Assembly: GCA_027490995.1 (NCBI GenBank)
Contig: JAIXWY010000011.1
Location: 124,001 to 188,000 of the forward strand
Direction: 5' to 3'
Length of the DNA: 64,000 nucleotides
DNA from: Opitutaceae bacterium
GTDB taxonomy: Bacteria > Verrucomicrobiota > Verrucomicrobiia > Opitutales > Opitutaceae
This document shows positions 26,157 to 34,766 of this stretch, piece by piece; the stretch's first letter is position 1; the number at the start of each line of letters is the position of its first letter. The translations under genes and the position numbers were made by a program. The notes beneath the pieces were generated by a model. The model was given only the letters and a program-made list of their open reading frames with translations, was not told the DNA's origin and did not search any database.

Positions 26157-27185
26157 ATGTCGGAACCTCGCTTGCGGATCGGGTTCGTCGGTGCGGGCGA
26201 GAATACGAGGGTCCGGCATATTCCTGGTTTTCGGGCGCTCCCGAATGTCGACCTCACGGTGGTGGCTAACCGCACCCGTGAGTCCTCCGAGCGCGTCGCC
26301 CGCAGTCACGGGATCGGTCGGGTAGCGGTGGATTGGCGTGAGGTCGTGACCGCACCCGACGTCGATGCAGTGTGCATCGGGACGTGGCCATACCTCCATG
26401 CCGAGGTCACGCTTGCGGCGCTGGCGGCAGGAAAACACGTGCTCACCGAGGCGCGCATGGCGGCGGACGTGGCGCAGGCGGAGGCGATGCTCGCGGCGTC
26501 GCGGTGCCACCCGCAACTCGTGGCGCAGATCGTGCCGGCTCCCTTGTCGCTGCGGATGGATGCAACGATCCGCGACCTCCTCGCTCGTGGCACCTTGGGT
26601 GAACTCCGGGAAGTGACTGTCACGCACACCACGGGGCAGTTCTGCGCGGCGGATACCCTCCGTTCTTGGCGCCAGGATCGCGGCTGGAGCGGCTGCAATA
26701 CGCTCAGTTTGGGCATTTACTACGAGACTTTGCTGCGCTGGCTCGATCAGGATGCCGCGATTGTCGCCGCGGACGCGGCGGTTTACACGCCTCTCCGACG
26801 GGACGCCGAGTCGGGTGAGGAGCGGCCGGTAGAAGCGCCGGACACTCTGACGATTCTGGCTCGTTACCCGTCAGGTGCCCGGCTGGTTATGCACCTCAGC
26901 GCGATTGAAGGCGGCCCCGGACGAAACGACGTTCGCCTGAACGGGAGCCGGGCTGGCTTGCGGATCGATCTGGCGGCCGGCACGCTGACGCTGACTCCGC
27001 ATGGGGAGGTGCCGCGGGATCTGTTGGTGCCGCCCCTGCCAGACGGCGGCTGGCGGGTAGAGGCAGACTTCGTGGAGAGCATTCGGCGCGGCGCCCCGGT
27101 GCGTCTCACTGACTTTGTCACGGGCGTCCGTTACATGCGATTCACGGAGGCGGCATGGCGGGCTTGGCGCTCGGTGGCGCCCTGA
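26157..27185 (+). CDS. Gfo/Idh/MocA-family oxidoreductase with altered EKP motif
   Basis: A 342-residue NAD(P)-dependent sugar-type oxidoreductase with the Rossmann start IGFVGAGENTRVRHIPGF (residues 8-25), AVCIGTWPYLHAEVTLAAL and a C-terminal alpha/beta domain. The conserved Glu-Lys-Pro is replaced: GKHVLTEARMAADV has Glu98-Ala99-Arg100, so the usual catalytic/cofactor lysine is missing. That may mean an altered reaction or a non-enzymatic role. It follows pheA by 16 bases on the same strand, but nothing ties it to aromatic amino-acid synthesis. The substrate is unknown. Confidence 0.87.
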   Translation: MSEPRLRIGFVGAGENTRVRHIPGFRALPNVDLTVVANRTRESSERVARSHGIGRVAVDWREVVTAPDVDAVCIGTWPYLHAEVTLAALAAGKHVLTEARMAADVAQAEAMLAASRCHPQLVAQIVPAPLSLRMDATIRDLLARGTLGELREVTVTHTTGQFCAADTLRSWRQDRGWSGCNTLSLGIYYETLLRWLDQDAAIVAADAAVYTPLRRDAESGEERPVEAPDTLTILARYPSGARLVMHLSAIEGGPGRNDVRLNGSRAGLRIDLAAGTLTLTPHGEVPRDLLVPPLPDGGWRVEADFVESIRRGAPVRLTDFVTGVRYMRFTEAAWRAWRSVAP

Positions 27186-27196
27186 CGTGCGGGCAT

Positions 27197-27225
27197 AAAA
27201 AAACGCAGCCCTGATGGGCTGCGTT
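27197..27225 (-). terminator. Intrinsic terminator of rplU-rpmA
   Basis: A perfect 10-bp stem (AACGCAGCCC paired with GGGCTGCGTT) with a TGAT loop lies at 27202-27225. On the minus strand it is followed by a run of seven T (A7 on the plus strand at 27197-27203, overlapping the stem base). It stands 27 bases beyond the rpmA stop codon and fits rho-independent termination of the ribosomal-protein transcript. It also separates that transcript from the convergent oxidoreductase gene. Confidence 0.93.
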
Positions 27226-27251
27226 GGTAGAGGGGGAGGAGGGGCGGAGCC

Positions 27252-27491
27252 TCAGACGACCGAAACGAGGCGGTGAGCCTTGTCGAACGAGACCACGCCG
27301 TCCTTGAGGGCGAAGAGGGTCCAGTCGCGACCGACGCCCACGTTCTGGCCGGCGTGCAGGCGGGAGCCGCACTGACGGACGAGGATGTTGCCTGCGAGGA
27401 CGGATTGCCCGCCGAAGCGCTTGACGCCGCGACGCTTGGAATGGCTTTCGCGACCGTTGCTGGATGTTCCCTGACCTTTCTTGTGAGCCAT
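27252..27491 (-). CDS. rpmA: 50S ribosomal protein L27
   Basis: A 79-residue basic protein beginning [20 protein letters not shown], the standard L27 N-terminus that reaches toward the peptidyl-transferase centre. It continues with [19 protein letters not shown] and [20 protein letters not shown]. No cleavable N-terminal extension of the Firmicutes type is present. It follows rplU by 21 bases in the usual rplU-rpmA order, has a strong ribosome binding site and is followed by an intrinsic terminator. obgE, a common downstream neighbour, is absent here. Confidence 0.98.
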   Translation of the reverse strand: MAHKKGQGTSSNGRESHSKRRGVKRFGGQSVLAGNILVRQCGSRLHAGQNVGVGRDWTLFALKDGVVSFDKAHRLVSVV

Positions 27492-27498
27492 GACGAGG

Positions 27499-27507
27499 TT
27501 CTCCTTA
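27499..27507 (-). promoter_or_regulatory. rpmA: Ribosome binding site of rpmA
   Basis: TAAGGAGAA on the minus strand, ending seven bases before the rpmA ATG. It is one of the few textbook Shine-Dalgarno sequences in this window; many other starts here have only weak purine stretches. Confidence 0.85.
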
Positions 27508-27512
27508 TCTGT

Positions 27513-27827
27513 TTAAGCTTTGATGGACTCGATCTTGATGACCGAAAGTTCCTGGCGGTGGCCCTGCTTGCGCTCGTAGCCCTTCCGCTTCTTTTTCTTG
27601 AAGACGATGACCTTCTTGCCGCGCTTGTTTTCGAGCACCTTAGCGGTGACCGAAGCACCAGCGAGACGGGGCGTGCCGACTTTGAAAGAGGCGCCTTCTC
27701 CAGCGGCCAGAACGTCGGTGATGGTGACCGTCGCACCCTTCTCCGTGTTCGGGAAGCGGTTTACGGTCAGAACATCGCCCTCCGCGACGATGAACTGCTG
27801 GCCTTGGGTTTTGATCGTGGCTTTCAT
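27513..27827 (-). CDS. rplU: 50S ribosomal protein L21
   Basis: A 104-residue 23S rRNA-binding protein: [20 protein letters not shown], then [20 protein letters not shown] and the Lys/Arg-rich loop [16 protein letters not shown] that penetrates the rRNA. Length and order upstream of rpmA are standard. No clear Shine-Dalgarno precedes its ATG. The 62-base gap to the upstream coiled-coil gene may hold its promoter. Confidence 0.97.
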   Translation of the reverse strand: MKATIKTQGQQFIVAEGDVLTVNRFPNTEKGATVTITDVLAAGEGASFKVGTPRLAGASVTAKVLENKRGKKVIVFKKKKRKGYERKQGHRQELSVIKIESIKA

Positions 27828-27889
27828 AAAAGGAAACCGCGGAATAAGTGGTTTTTGCGTCCCTCTAGCAAGGACATATTTCGCGTAGC

Positions 27890-28579
27890 CTAGGGTGTTG
27901 GGGCGAGGCGGCTTTCATTTCGGGCCTTCGTGCGGAGGTTCTCGGCCTCGATTGAAGCGTTTTGCATCTCAATTGCCTGATAGTAGTGTTGGCGGCGCTT
28001 GTAGTCGGGCGGCAGGATGCCGCGGGTGAGGAGGGCGCGTTCGGCCTCGAGTTCGAGTTCCCGCTGTTCGCGGAGCCGGGCGAGCCGCGCGGCTTCGCGT
28101 TCCGCGCGTTCGCGGCTGAGGCGTTCGGCGTCGGCGAGCCGGCGGAGTGCGTCCTCGCGGGCAGCGGCTGCCTCGGCCGCCTCGCGTTCGCGTCGTTCGG
28201 CGAGGCTGCGAGCCTCGCCGGAGGCGAGTTCTCGCTCGCGGGCGAGACGTGCCTGAGTTTCGGCTGCTTCGCGGGCGGCAGTTTCTGCGGCCAGACGGGC
28301 GGCTTCGGCGGCAGCCTGCTCGGTGCGGAGTCGGGTCAGTTCGGTTTCCGCGCGCTCCGCATCCTGCTGGGCCTTCAAGGCGCTCAGTCGATGAGCTTCG
28401 GCTTCGATGCGCGCGAGCCGTTTGGCCTCGGTCTCGCGTTCAAGCGCGGCGGCTTGCTCCTTCGCAGCGAGGCGCGCCGCCTGTTCGCGATCTGCGGCCC
28501 AGCGATATCCGCGGTAGCCGAGGAAGACGATGAGCGCGACAGCGACACTGACGAGAGCCAGAGAGGTGCGTTTTTTCAT
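27890..28579 (-). CDS. Membrane-anchored coiled-coil protein
   Basis: A 229-residue protein with a single N-terminal membrane helix (about 6-24: [19 protein letters not shown]). It is followed by about 155 residues of uninterrupted Ala/Glu/Arg-rich heptad-like sequence (about 33-190) that should form a long coiled coil or single alpha-helix. A short C-terminal segment ([20 protein letters not shown]) breaks the pattern and may be the functional end. No enzymatic motif is seen. Topology is probably N-in with the rod in the periplasm, unless the helix acts as a reverse anchor. The function is unknown. Confidence 0.8.
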   Translation of the reverse strand: MKKRTSLALVSVAVALIVFLGYRGYRWAADREQAARLAAKEQAAALERETEAKRLARIEAEAHRLSALKAQQDAERAETELTRLRTEQAAAEAARLAAETAAREAAETQARLARERELASGEARSLAERREREAAEAAAAREDALRRLADAERLSRERAEREAARLARLREQRELELEAERALLTRGILPPDYKRRQHYYQAIEMQNASIEAENLRTKARNESRLAPTP

Positions 28580-28682
28580 GCGGGATCGGTCGGTGAGTGC
28601 GACACGGACCTTGTCGAAAAGTGCCGCGCGGCTGCGTCGTGGGCAAGCTACGCCGCCGTCGGAGTGGGGGCGCGAGGTCGTT

Positions 28683-30086
28683 TCAGCGGCGCTGGGGCCG
28701 ATAGAAAACGTAGTTCACGAGGAAGCTCAGTCCGAAGATTCCGCTCAAGGTGCGGATGTTTCGCATCGCTCCGACCACGCTGGTCAAGGAGCTGGCAGAG
28801 GGCTCGTGGACGCGCAGCAACCAGAACGCGCCGGCGCAGGCGACCACGGGTTGCACGATGAAACAGAGGTGGTAAACCCACAGCGACTCCCCCGCCCACC
28901 GTGCAAGCGCCCAGTCGAGCGACTCTCCGCCAATAATGGGAGCAATCGCTGCCACCAGCGAGGTCACGGAGAGGTAGACGCCGATCGCGAGATTCTTGGC
29001 CGCGACCGGAATCAGCTTTAGCAGGAGCGTGAATTGCCCGAGAATGAACCCGGCACTCGTCATTCCGCCCCAAATCCACACTCCATAAAGCACCGTGCGG
29101 TTTTCCGGAGTCAGGAAGCACCACGCCACGTTGCCGGCCTGCCAGAGGATGAGGGAAATTGTCATCACCGCTTTGTTGCCATAGCGATCGAGGAGCTGTC
29201 CCCACGCTGGCAGGGAGGCCGCGCCCCCCAACGCCGCGAGGGTGGAGAGAGTTCCTACGCCGAATGCGGTCAGGTTTAGCTCTTCAAACATGAACACGTG
29301 ATAGAACGGTCCGTAACAGTTGGCGGCGAACGACCAGACGGCGCCGAACCCCACAAAGGCGAGGAGCGACTTGGATCTGCGGATCAGTGCCAACTGCTCC
29401 CGCAGCGGCAACGCAGTCTTCTGCGCGTGTGCGTGGGGCGTACCCGCCGGGGTCTGCCAGATCCACGCCACCGACAGGATGCGCAGGATCACCGCGAACA
29501 GAATGACCGCCTGAAACACCCGCATGGAGTAGTCCCAGTGCTCCAAGGCCCAACCGGTGACGACGAGAAAGGTGACGGTGGAGAGGGAGAGGAGCTGATT
29601 GCGCTGGCCGAAGTACTTACCTCGCAGCCGTGCCGGTACCCACTCCTGAATCCAAGCGTTCCAACCCACGCCGGCGAGGGACGCCGCAAAGCTGGAAATG
29701 AAAAACCACACCGCCAACCAGCGACCGGCAGCCAGCGGATCGTGCTTGGGCATAATCTCCAGGATGCCGATAAGCACGGCCCACGACACCACGTGAATCG
29801 TGGCGGGAATGTAGACGTGCGCCTTGGCCGAGAGCCGGCGCGACAGCCACGGTGCGACGAAGACCTGCAGGAAGTTACACAGGAAGGGCAGCGACGCGAT
29901 GAGTCCGATCGTCGCCTTCGGCAGGTGCAGCGCCTTGGTGAAAAGCGCGGAGAGAAAGACGTTGACCGGCAGTGACATCGTCACGATCGGCATCGCGACA
30001 AGTCCTTCGGCCGTGCAGAGGTTTAAGGAGCGGCGGAACGCGGCTCGGAGTTGTTGGCGGTGGTGGCGCGGTGGAGTGACCTTCAC
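28683..30086 (-). CDS. MFS transporter
   Basis: A polytopic inner-membrane protein with about 12 hydrophobic segments. Helices are clear at, for example, ATIGLIASLPFLCNFLQVFV, FFISSFAASLAGVGWNAWIQ and VIWGGMTSAGFILGQ-like stretches, and the cytoplasmic loop RLRGKYFGQRNQLLSLS has the charged character of MFS motif A regions. The family sub-type resembles the uncharacterised sugar/peptide permeases common in this phylum. The start is uncertain: GTG at 30086 is preferred over a TTG 48 bases upstream. It follows the GT9 gene by about 100 bases. The substrate is unknown. Confidence 0.82.
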   Translation of the reverse strand: MKVTPPRHHRQQLRAAFRRSLNLCTAEGLVAMPIVTMSLPVNVFLSALFTKALHLPKATIGLIASLPFLCNFLQVFVAPWLSRRLSAKAHVYIPATIHVVSWAVLIGILEIMPKHDPLAAGRWLAVWFFISSFAASLAGVGWNAWIQEWVPARLRGKYFGQRNQLLSLSTVTFLVVTGWALEHWDYSMRVFQAVILFAVILRILSVAWIWQTPAGTPHAHAQKTALPLREQLALIRRSKSLLAFVGFGAVWSFAANCYGPFYHVFMFEELNLTAFGVGTLSTLAALGGAASLPAWGQLLDRYGNKAVMTISLILWQAGNVAWCFLTPENRTVLYGVWIWGGMTSAGFILGQFTLLLKLIPVAAKNLAIGVYLSVTSLVAAIAPIIGGESLDWALARWAGESLWVYHLCFIVQPVVACAGAFWLLRVHEPSASSLTSVVGAMRNIRTLSGIFGLSFLVNYVFYRPQRR

Positions 30087-30188
30087 ATCGACGGGTAAGG
30101 CAGTCTGCGCGCCTCTTCGCGCGCAGAGAAGCAAAAGCCGAGGACAGTGAAAATACGGTTGCTTTCCGCTGTCGCCGTTCCGCGCCGT

Positions 30189-31106
30189 TCAGAGGTCAAT
30201 GCCGGCGCGCAGCGACGCGGCGAGCGTTTCGGGGTCGAACGTCGCGCGCTGGATGTCGTTGCGTTGTGGCGTCACTGATCGACCGCACGGCGTCCATACG
30301 TCCGGATCCGTGGGGCCGAAGATGACGTGCGTGGTCGTGCCCACCGCTGCGGCCAGATGGGTGACGCCGGTGTCGTGGCCCGCATAGGCCGCTGCGTTGG
30401 CCAGCGCCGCGCCGAGCACCGGCAGCTCCCAGCGCTCTGCCAGCTGGATCCGCGCAGAAACGAGGGAGCGGAAAAGGGGTAAGAGGTGGGTGTCGGCCTC
30501 GCCTATGACCACCAGTACGGGTAATGGCGACAGGCGTACGATGGTCTCGCACCAGAGTTTCGGCGGCGCATTTTTCCTCGCCGATCCGCTTCCGGGATGA
30601 ATCGCCACGTAAGGCCGGGAAAGGACGACCCGTGCGCGGGCCTCCGCCTTGGCTTCCGCGGCCAACGGAAGCGGCATGAATGGGGCCGACTCAACGTGCT
30701 CGCGCGACAGATGCGGAACGGCGTCATGGAGCCACTGGCGCCAGAGTGATCCCCCGCGCGGGGCGGGTTCGATCGCGAGGAACGCCTGCCCTGGTCGGAC
30801 CGGAAAGTGTCGTGCGGCCTCACCCTCGGGATCTGGCCAGCCAAGGATGACCAGATCGAAATGAGATAGCCATTCAGACAGTGCCGGTGGCAACGTGCCG
30901 GACGTGTAGAACCCGGCCCAGCGCGCCTCCTGTTGCGAGTGCGCCGCCTGAATGAGGTTCGCAGCTACGGCGAGACGGGCGGCTGCGGCGTTGCCAACGA
31001 TCTCGATGCGTGCCGCGGGATAGGCGTTGCGGAGGGCGCGCAGGAGCGGGAGCGTGAGAAGGAAGTCGCCCAACGCGCCACCCCGCAGGACGAGGATGGA
31101 CTTCAT
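30189..31106 (-). CDS. Glycosyltransferase family 9 (heptosyltransferase-like)
   Basis: A 305-residue GT-B enzyme. The start MKSILVLRGGALGDFLLTLP is the typical GT9 N-terminus with the loop that faces the acceptor. IHPGSGSARKNAPPKLW (about 168-184) and AAYAGHDTGVTHLAAAVGTTTHVIFGPTDP (about 240-268) form the nucleotide-sugar site. It probably adds heptose or another sugar to the LPS core on the inner face of the inner membrane. It overlaps the upstream DUF3108 gene by four bases (ATGA), so the two are translationally coupled. Confidence 0.9.
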   Translation of the reverse strand: MKSILVLRGGALGDFLLTLPLLRALRNAYPAARIEIVGNAAAARLAVAANLIQAAHSQQEARWAGFYTSGTLPPALSEWLSHFDLVILGWPDPEGEAARHFPVRPGQAFLAIEPAPRGGSLWRQWLHDAVPHLSREHVESAPFMPLPLAAEAKAEARARVVLSRPYVAIHPGSGSARKNAPPKLWCETIVRLSPLPVLVVIGEADTHLLPLFRSLVSARIQLAERWELPVLGAALANAAAYAGHDTGVTHLAAAVGTTTHVIFGPTDPDVWTPCGRSVTPQRNDIQRATFDPETLAASLRAGIDL

Positions 31107-31927
31107 CGCGCCTGTGCCGGTGCCGCAGTTCCCGCGGCGGACGTTCCCCTCGGACTGACGCGGTGTTCGACGAGCGTGAGCAGTGCGCTACCGAAATTCA
31201 GCTTGAGCTGCATCTGGACCGGGAGTCGTGGCTCGCGCTCCGACACCCAAACCTTGATCTCGCCGCCTCTGCGGAAAACTCCACGCGGTTCCTCGCGCTC
31301 CATCGACGGCACGAGCCGGAGCGTCTCCACGAGACCACTCGGCGTTCGCACCGTTTCCTTCGCATCTGCCCGGAGAACGATCGGATAGAGGTCTCGCCCA
31401 AAATAGACGAGGGCTTCGCGTCGATCGCCGATCTGGGCCCGCCACTCGCGGGTCTCAATCAATGCCGAGATCAGGTCGATGGGGTCGCCCTGCGGCAGCG
31501 TGAACTCCCGGTTGCGGTGCGGACGCTCCTCGTCGGTGTGTCGCGCAACACCTCGTTCGTAGTCGAACACGGTCAGGGTGCCCTGCTTCTTCGACCCGGC
31601 CCGTCCGCTCTCCGCCGCTTGGAGGATGCGTCCGGTCGCTTCATCGATCACGAGCTCGCCGCGGTTGTCGAAGGTGTAGAGCCCGCGCACAACTCCGCGT
31701 GAGGAAATCTGCGTCGTGATGCGGAAGATGGAGCGACCCTCCAGCGTGTCTCGGTGGGCTTCGATAATCACTTCTCCCGCATGGGCGAAGATTCCCCAGC
31801 CGGTGCGGTAGCGAAAACGCTCCCCATCCTTCAGGGCAGTGAACGGTGCCGCGGCGCTGGAGAGCGTGGCCATGAGAGCGAGGGAGGCGAGCAAAAGGCG
31901 ACGCAGGCGAGGGGCGGAGCGGTCCAT
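31103..31927 (-). CDS. DUF3108-type secreted protein
   Basis: A 274-residue exported protein with a signal peptide (RLLLASLALMATLSSAAA, about 10-27). The mature part begins FTALKDGERFRYRTGWGIF and includes GEVIIEAHRD, RGLYTFDNRGELVIDEATG and YPIVLRADAKETVRTPSGLV. This beta-rich pattern (an LolA-like curved sheet) is what I associate with DUF3108. It is probably periplasmic and envelope-related. Coupling to the GT9 gene by a four-base overlap supports a cell-envelope role, though no activity is known. Confidence 0.82.
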   Translation of the reverse strand: MDRSAPRLRRLLLASLALMATLSSAAAPFTALKDGERFRYRTGWGIFAHAGEVIIEAHRDTLEGRSIFRITTQISSRGVVRGLYTFDNRGELVIDEATGRILQAAESGRAGSKKQGTLTVFDYERGVARHTDEERPHRNREFTLPQGDPIDLISALIETREWRAQIGDRREALVYFGRDLYPIVLRADAKETVRTPSGLVETLRLVPSMEREEPRGVFRRGGEIKVWVSEREPRLPVQMQLKLNFGSALLTLVEHRVSPRGTSAAGTAAPAQAR

Positions 31928-31945
31928 TCGAGCGACACGATGGCC

Positions 31946-34720
31946 TCATTCGCCGTCGTCGTCCAGCCCAGGCAGGGTTTCCGGTGTCTGGGTCCAATCG
32001 ACCGCGGCTGCGGCGAGTCGGCGGCACGTCGAGAGGGAATCGATTTCGCGCACGGTCTTATCGTCGCGGAGTCGGACGATCCGTGGAAAGCGAAGGGCGA
32101 AGCCGCTCGCGTGGCGCGGGCTCGGGTGAATCGAATCAAAGGCCACTTCGAGCACCACATCGGGGACGACGGTACGGTGCCGGCCGTCGATCTGGAGGGT
32201 GCGTTCGAGGAAGTGCTCGGTCAGTCGCGCGATCTCGGCATCGGTCAGGCCGGAGTACGCTTTGCCCACGGTGAGGAGGCGTTCGCTCGCGTCGTCCCGG
32301 ATGGCAAACGTGTAGTCGCTGAGCACGGCCTTGCGCTTGCCGTGGCCGGTCTCGACGGCGACGACCACGACATCGAGGGTGGCCGCGGCCTTCTTGAGTT
32401 TTAGCCACGCCTGTCCGCGTCGCCCAGGGGTGTAGGGACTGGCGGGATCCTTGGCCATCAGTCCTTCATTGCCGCGTCGGCGTGCGGCGGCGAAGGCGAA
32501 CTCGATTTCGGCGACCGAGTTCACGCGTCGGACGGGTGCGAGGGTAAGCGCAGGAATGGGAGCGCGTCCGGGGCGATCGGCGAGGAGTGCCTCCAGCCGG
32601 GCGCGGCGTTCGGCCAGCGGAAGGCGCAAGAGCGACTCGTTTCCGAGATGGAGCAGGTCGTAGCAGGAGAGAGAGACGGGGATTTCGGTGCCGAGGAAGA
32701 AGTCGTCGCCCCGTCGTCCCAGCCGCCGCTGCAGTTCGGCGAAGGGGAGCGCGCGCCCGTTTCGCCACGCGAGCAACTCGCCGTCGATCACGGCGGTCTC
32801 ACCGAGACGACGGGCCGCCTCGGCCAGTTCGGGAAACTGTGCGGTGATACGGCGAAGGTCCCGCGAAAAGAGCTCCGCCCGCTCGGGCGAGGCGTGAAGC
32901 TGACAGCGAATGCCGTCGTATTTCTCCTCAATCCAAACCGGGGTGCCGAGTCGCTCGACGATCGAGCGGGCATCCGGCTCCGGGCTCGCGAGCATGAAGC
33001 CCATGGGATGATACAGCGATGGCCGGAGATCGCCGAGTGCGCCGTTCCGAGCCGCCGTGATCACTGCGCCGAGATCCCCGGTGATCATGACCGCATCGCG
33101 CACGGCTTCGACCGCGTGATCACAGGCGAGTGCGATGGCCTCCTCCACGAGTCCCTCGCGCAACCCGATCCGGAGATCGCCGGTGAGGATCTTGATCAGG
33201 TACTTCGCCTCGACGGGCTCAAGCTGGCGGAGGCAGTCCTGCAGGAGGGTGAGTTTCTGCGCGGGGCCGGGGGTGCGGGCGAGCGAATCGAAGCAGTGTT
33301 CGATTTCCCGCAGCGAGTAGGGTCGAGGTGCCGTGCGGCCGCCGAGGAGCGCCTCGGCCGTCTCGCCGCTGTCGCCGACCCTAGCGTAGGTGCGTCGAAA
33401 CTCGTCTGGACTAGATCGGGCAACCTCGAGCACGGCGCGACGGATCAGGGACCAGCCGACCTGCAGCGTCCGTTCGTCGGTGCGCGCCAAGGGATGGGCG
33501 GCAAAGCCGCGCGCCGCGATGGAGGCATCCGCCGTGGCCAGGGAGCGGAGGTAGCCCGCGAGGAGGTCAACTTTTTCGCTTCGGCTGGTGAGCCCCCGAA
33601 GTTCCTCCGCCGTTCGGGCGAACCGAGCGAAGGCGTCCGTGGCAGGCTCCGGTGCGGTCCCTCTCCCGACCTCGGTGGCCAGCCTCGGTGATGCGACAGA
33701 GGTAGACCGAATCTCGACCGCTGGTGTGACGTTCGGTCCGAGCGGAATTTCTAGCTGGTTGGCTTCGTTGACGGCCCACGCATCGACTCCCCGCTCGCGC
33801 AGCGTGCGGGCGAAGTCCGCGGCGAATCCATGTAAGGTGAGGACGCGACGCGGCTGGACGCGTTCGACCATGAGGAGGAGGTCTTGGAAGTCCGCGTGGT
33901 CCGAGAGGGGAAAGGCGGCATCGCAGCCCGAGCGAAAACGGATCGAGGCGTCCAAGGCCCATCCGGTGATCGTGGCCGTCCGGCGTCGCGGCAAACGGCG
34001 GAGGAACGCGGACTGGGGAGATTGTGGGGGGCAGAGGACCACATGCCCCGCGGCGTCCGGCTCCGTAAACGTCCGATAGGGCGGAAAGCGTACCCCCAGT
34101 TCCTCATAGACCGCCGTCATGCGCGCGGTCTGGGGATGCAGCATCACGGGAAGCCCAGCCTGGGTGAGCGCGGAGAGTAGTTCTTGGCTCTTGCCCAAGC
34201 TGTACCCAAAGAGCACCGGCGTGTCGCCATCCTGCAGGGTCTCGATGCAGAATCGTCGGATTTGCTCCAGAACGAGTGCGGTGGGAGGGAAGACGTACTG
34301 CGGACGACCGTAGGTGGTCTCCATGATCAGGACATCCGCCGGCGGAGTGGTGCAAGGTTCCGCCGAGAGTCCAGGCCGTAGCTTGAAATCGCCGGTGTAG
34401 AGAAGGCGGCCGTGATCCGGGTGGGAGATCAGGCATTGCGCCGAGCCGAAGATGTGACCCGCCGGATGCAGCGTGAGGGTCGCGCCATCGTTGAGTGGGA
34501 TCGTCTGCCCGAAAGGAAGGGAACGGTACGTTCGCTCGGCCGGCAGGCGCGCCTGCATCAGGCGTGCGGTCCCCTCAGAACAGATGACCTCTCCGTGGGC
34601 GGCGAGGTGATCAAAGTGCGCATGCGAGACAAACGCGCGGGGGGTCGGAAAATGGGCGTCCAGCCACCAGCCGATCTGGGGTAACCAGAGTCCATTGCGG
34701 TACTGCACATCCCAAGCCAT
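31946..34720 (-). CDS. Fused MBL/beta-CASP exonuclease and ATP-dependent DNA ligase
   Basis: A 924-residue single chain joining two enzymes. Residues 1-327 form a metallo-beta-lactamase/beta-CASP nuclease of the ligase-associated exonuclease type: SHAHFDH (His33, His35, Asp37, His38), AGHIFGSAQ, YTGDFK and PLSDHADF. A Pro/Ala linker (about 328-362) leads to an ATP-dependent DNA ligase: N-terminal helical domain (about 363-560), adenylation motif EEKYDGIRC with nucleophile Lys600, VIDGELLAW (motif III), GNEGLMAKDPASPY (motif IV), AWLKLKK (motif V) and an OB domain to the end. In many bacteria these are separate genes next to an Lhr-type helicase and the phosphoesterase PdeM, all linked to DNA damage response; neither partner is visible here. 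The ATG at 34720 matches the start of the nuclease family. Confidence 0.93.
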   Translation of the reverse strand: MAWDVQYRNGLWLPQIGWWLDAHFPTPRAFVSHAHFDHLAAHGEVICSEGTARLMQARLPAERTYRSLPFGQTIPLNDGATLTLHPAGHIFGSAQCLISHPDHGRLLYTGDFKLRPGLSAEPCTTPPADVLIMETTYGRPQYVFPPTALVLEQIRRFCIETLQDGDTPVLFGYSLGKSQELLSALTQAGLPVMLHPQTARMTAVYEELGVRFPPYRTFTEPDAAGHVVLCPPQSPQSAFLRRLPRRRTATITGWALDASIRFRSGCDAAFPLSDHADFQDLLLMVERVQPRRVLTLHGFAADFARTLRERGVDAWAVNEANQLEIPLGPNVTPAVEIRSTSVASPRLATEVGRGTAPEPATDAFARFARTAEELRGLTSRSEKVDLLAGYLRSLATADASIAARGFAAHPLARTDERTLQVGWSLIRRAVLEVARSSPDEFRRTYARVGDSGETAEALLGGRTAPRPYSLREIEHCFDSLARTPGPAQKLTLLQDCLRQLEPVEAKYLIKILTGDLRIGLREGLVEEAIALACDHAVEAVRDAVMITGDLGAVITAARNGALGDLRPSLYHPMGFMLASPEPDARSIVERLGTPVWIEEKYDGIRCQLHASPERAELFSRDLRRITAQFPELAEAARRLGETAVIDGELLAWRNGRALPFAELQRRLGRRGDDFFLGTEIPVSLSCYDLLHLGNESLLRLPLAERRARLEALLADRPGRAPIPALTLAPVRRVNSVAEIEFAFAAARRRGNEGLMAKDPASPYTPGRRGQAWLKLKKAAATLDVVVVAVETGHGKRKAVLSDYTFAIRDDASERLLTVGKAYSGLTDAEIARLTEHFLERTLQIDGRHRTVVPDVVLEVAFDSIHPSPRHASGFALRFPRIVRLRDDKTVREIDSLSTCRRLAAAAVDWTQTPETLPGLDDDGE

Positions 34721-34766
34721 GGGCGTCAGGGCAGGGCTTCTTCCAGTGCGCAGCCAGCGAGCCCGC

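Noticed and set aside
27962..28861. Plus-strand frame of 299 codons opposite the coiled-coil protein
   Set aside because: Gly/Phe/Ala-rich low-complexity translation produced by the complementary strand of Ala/Glu/Arg codons.
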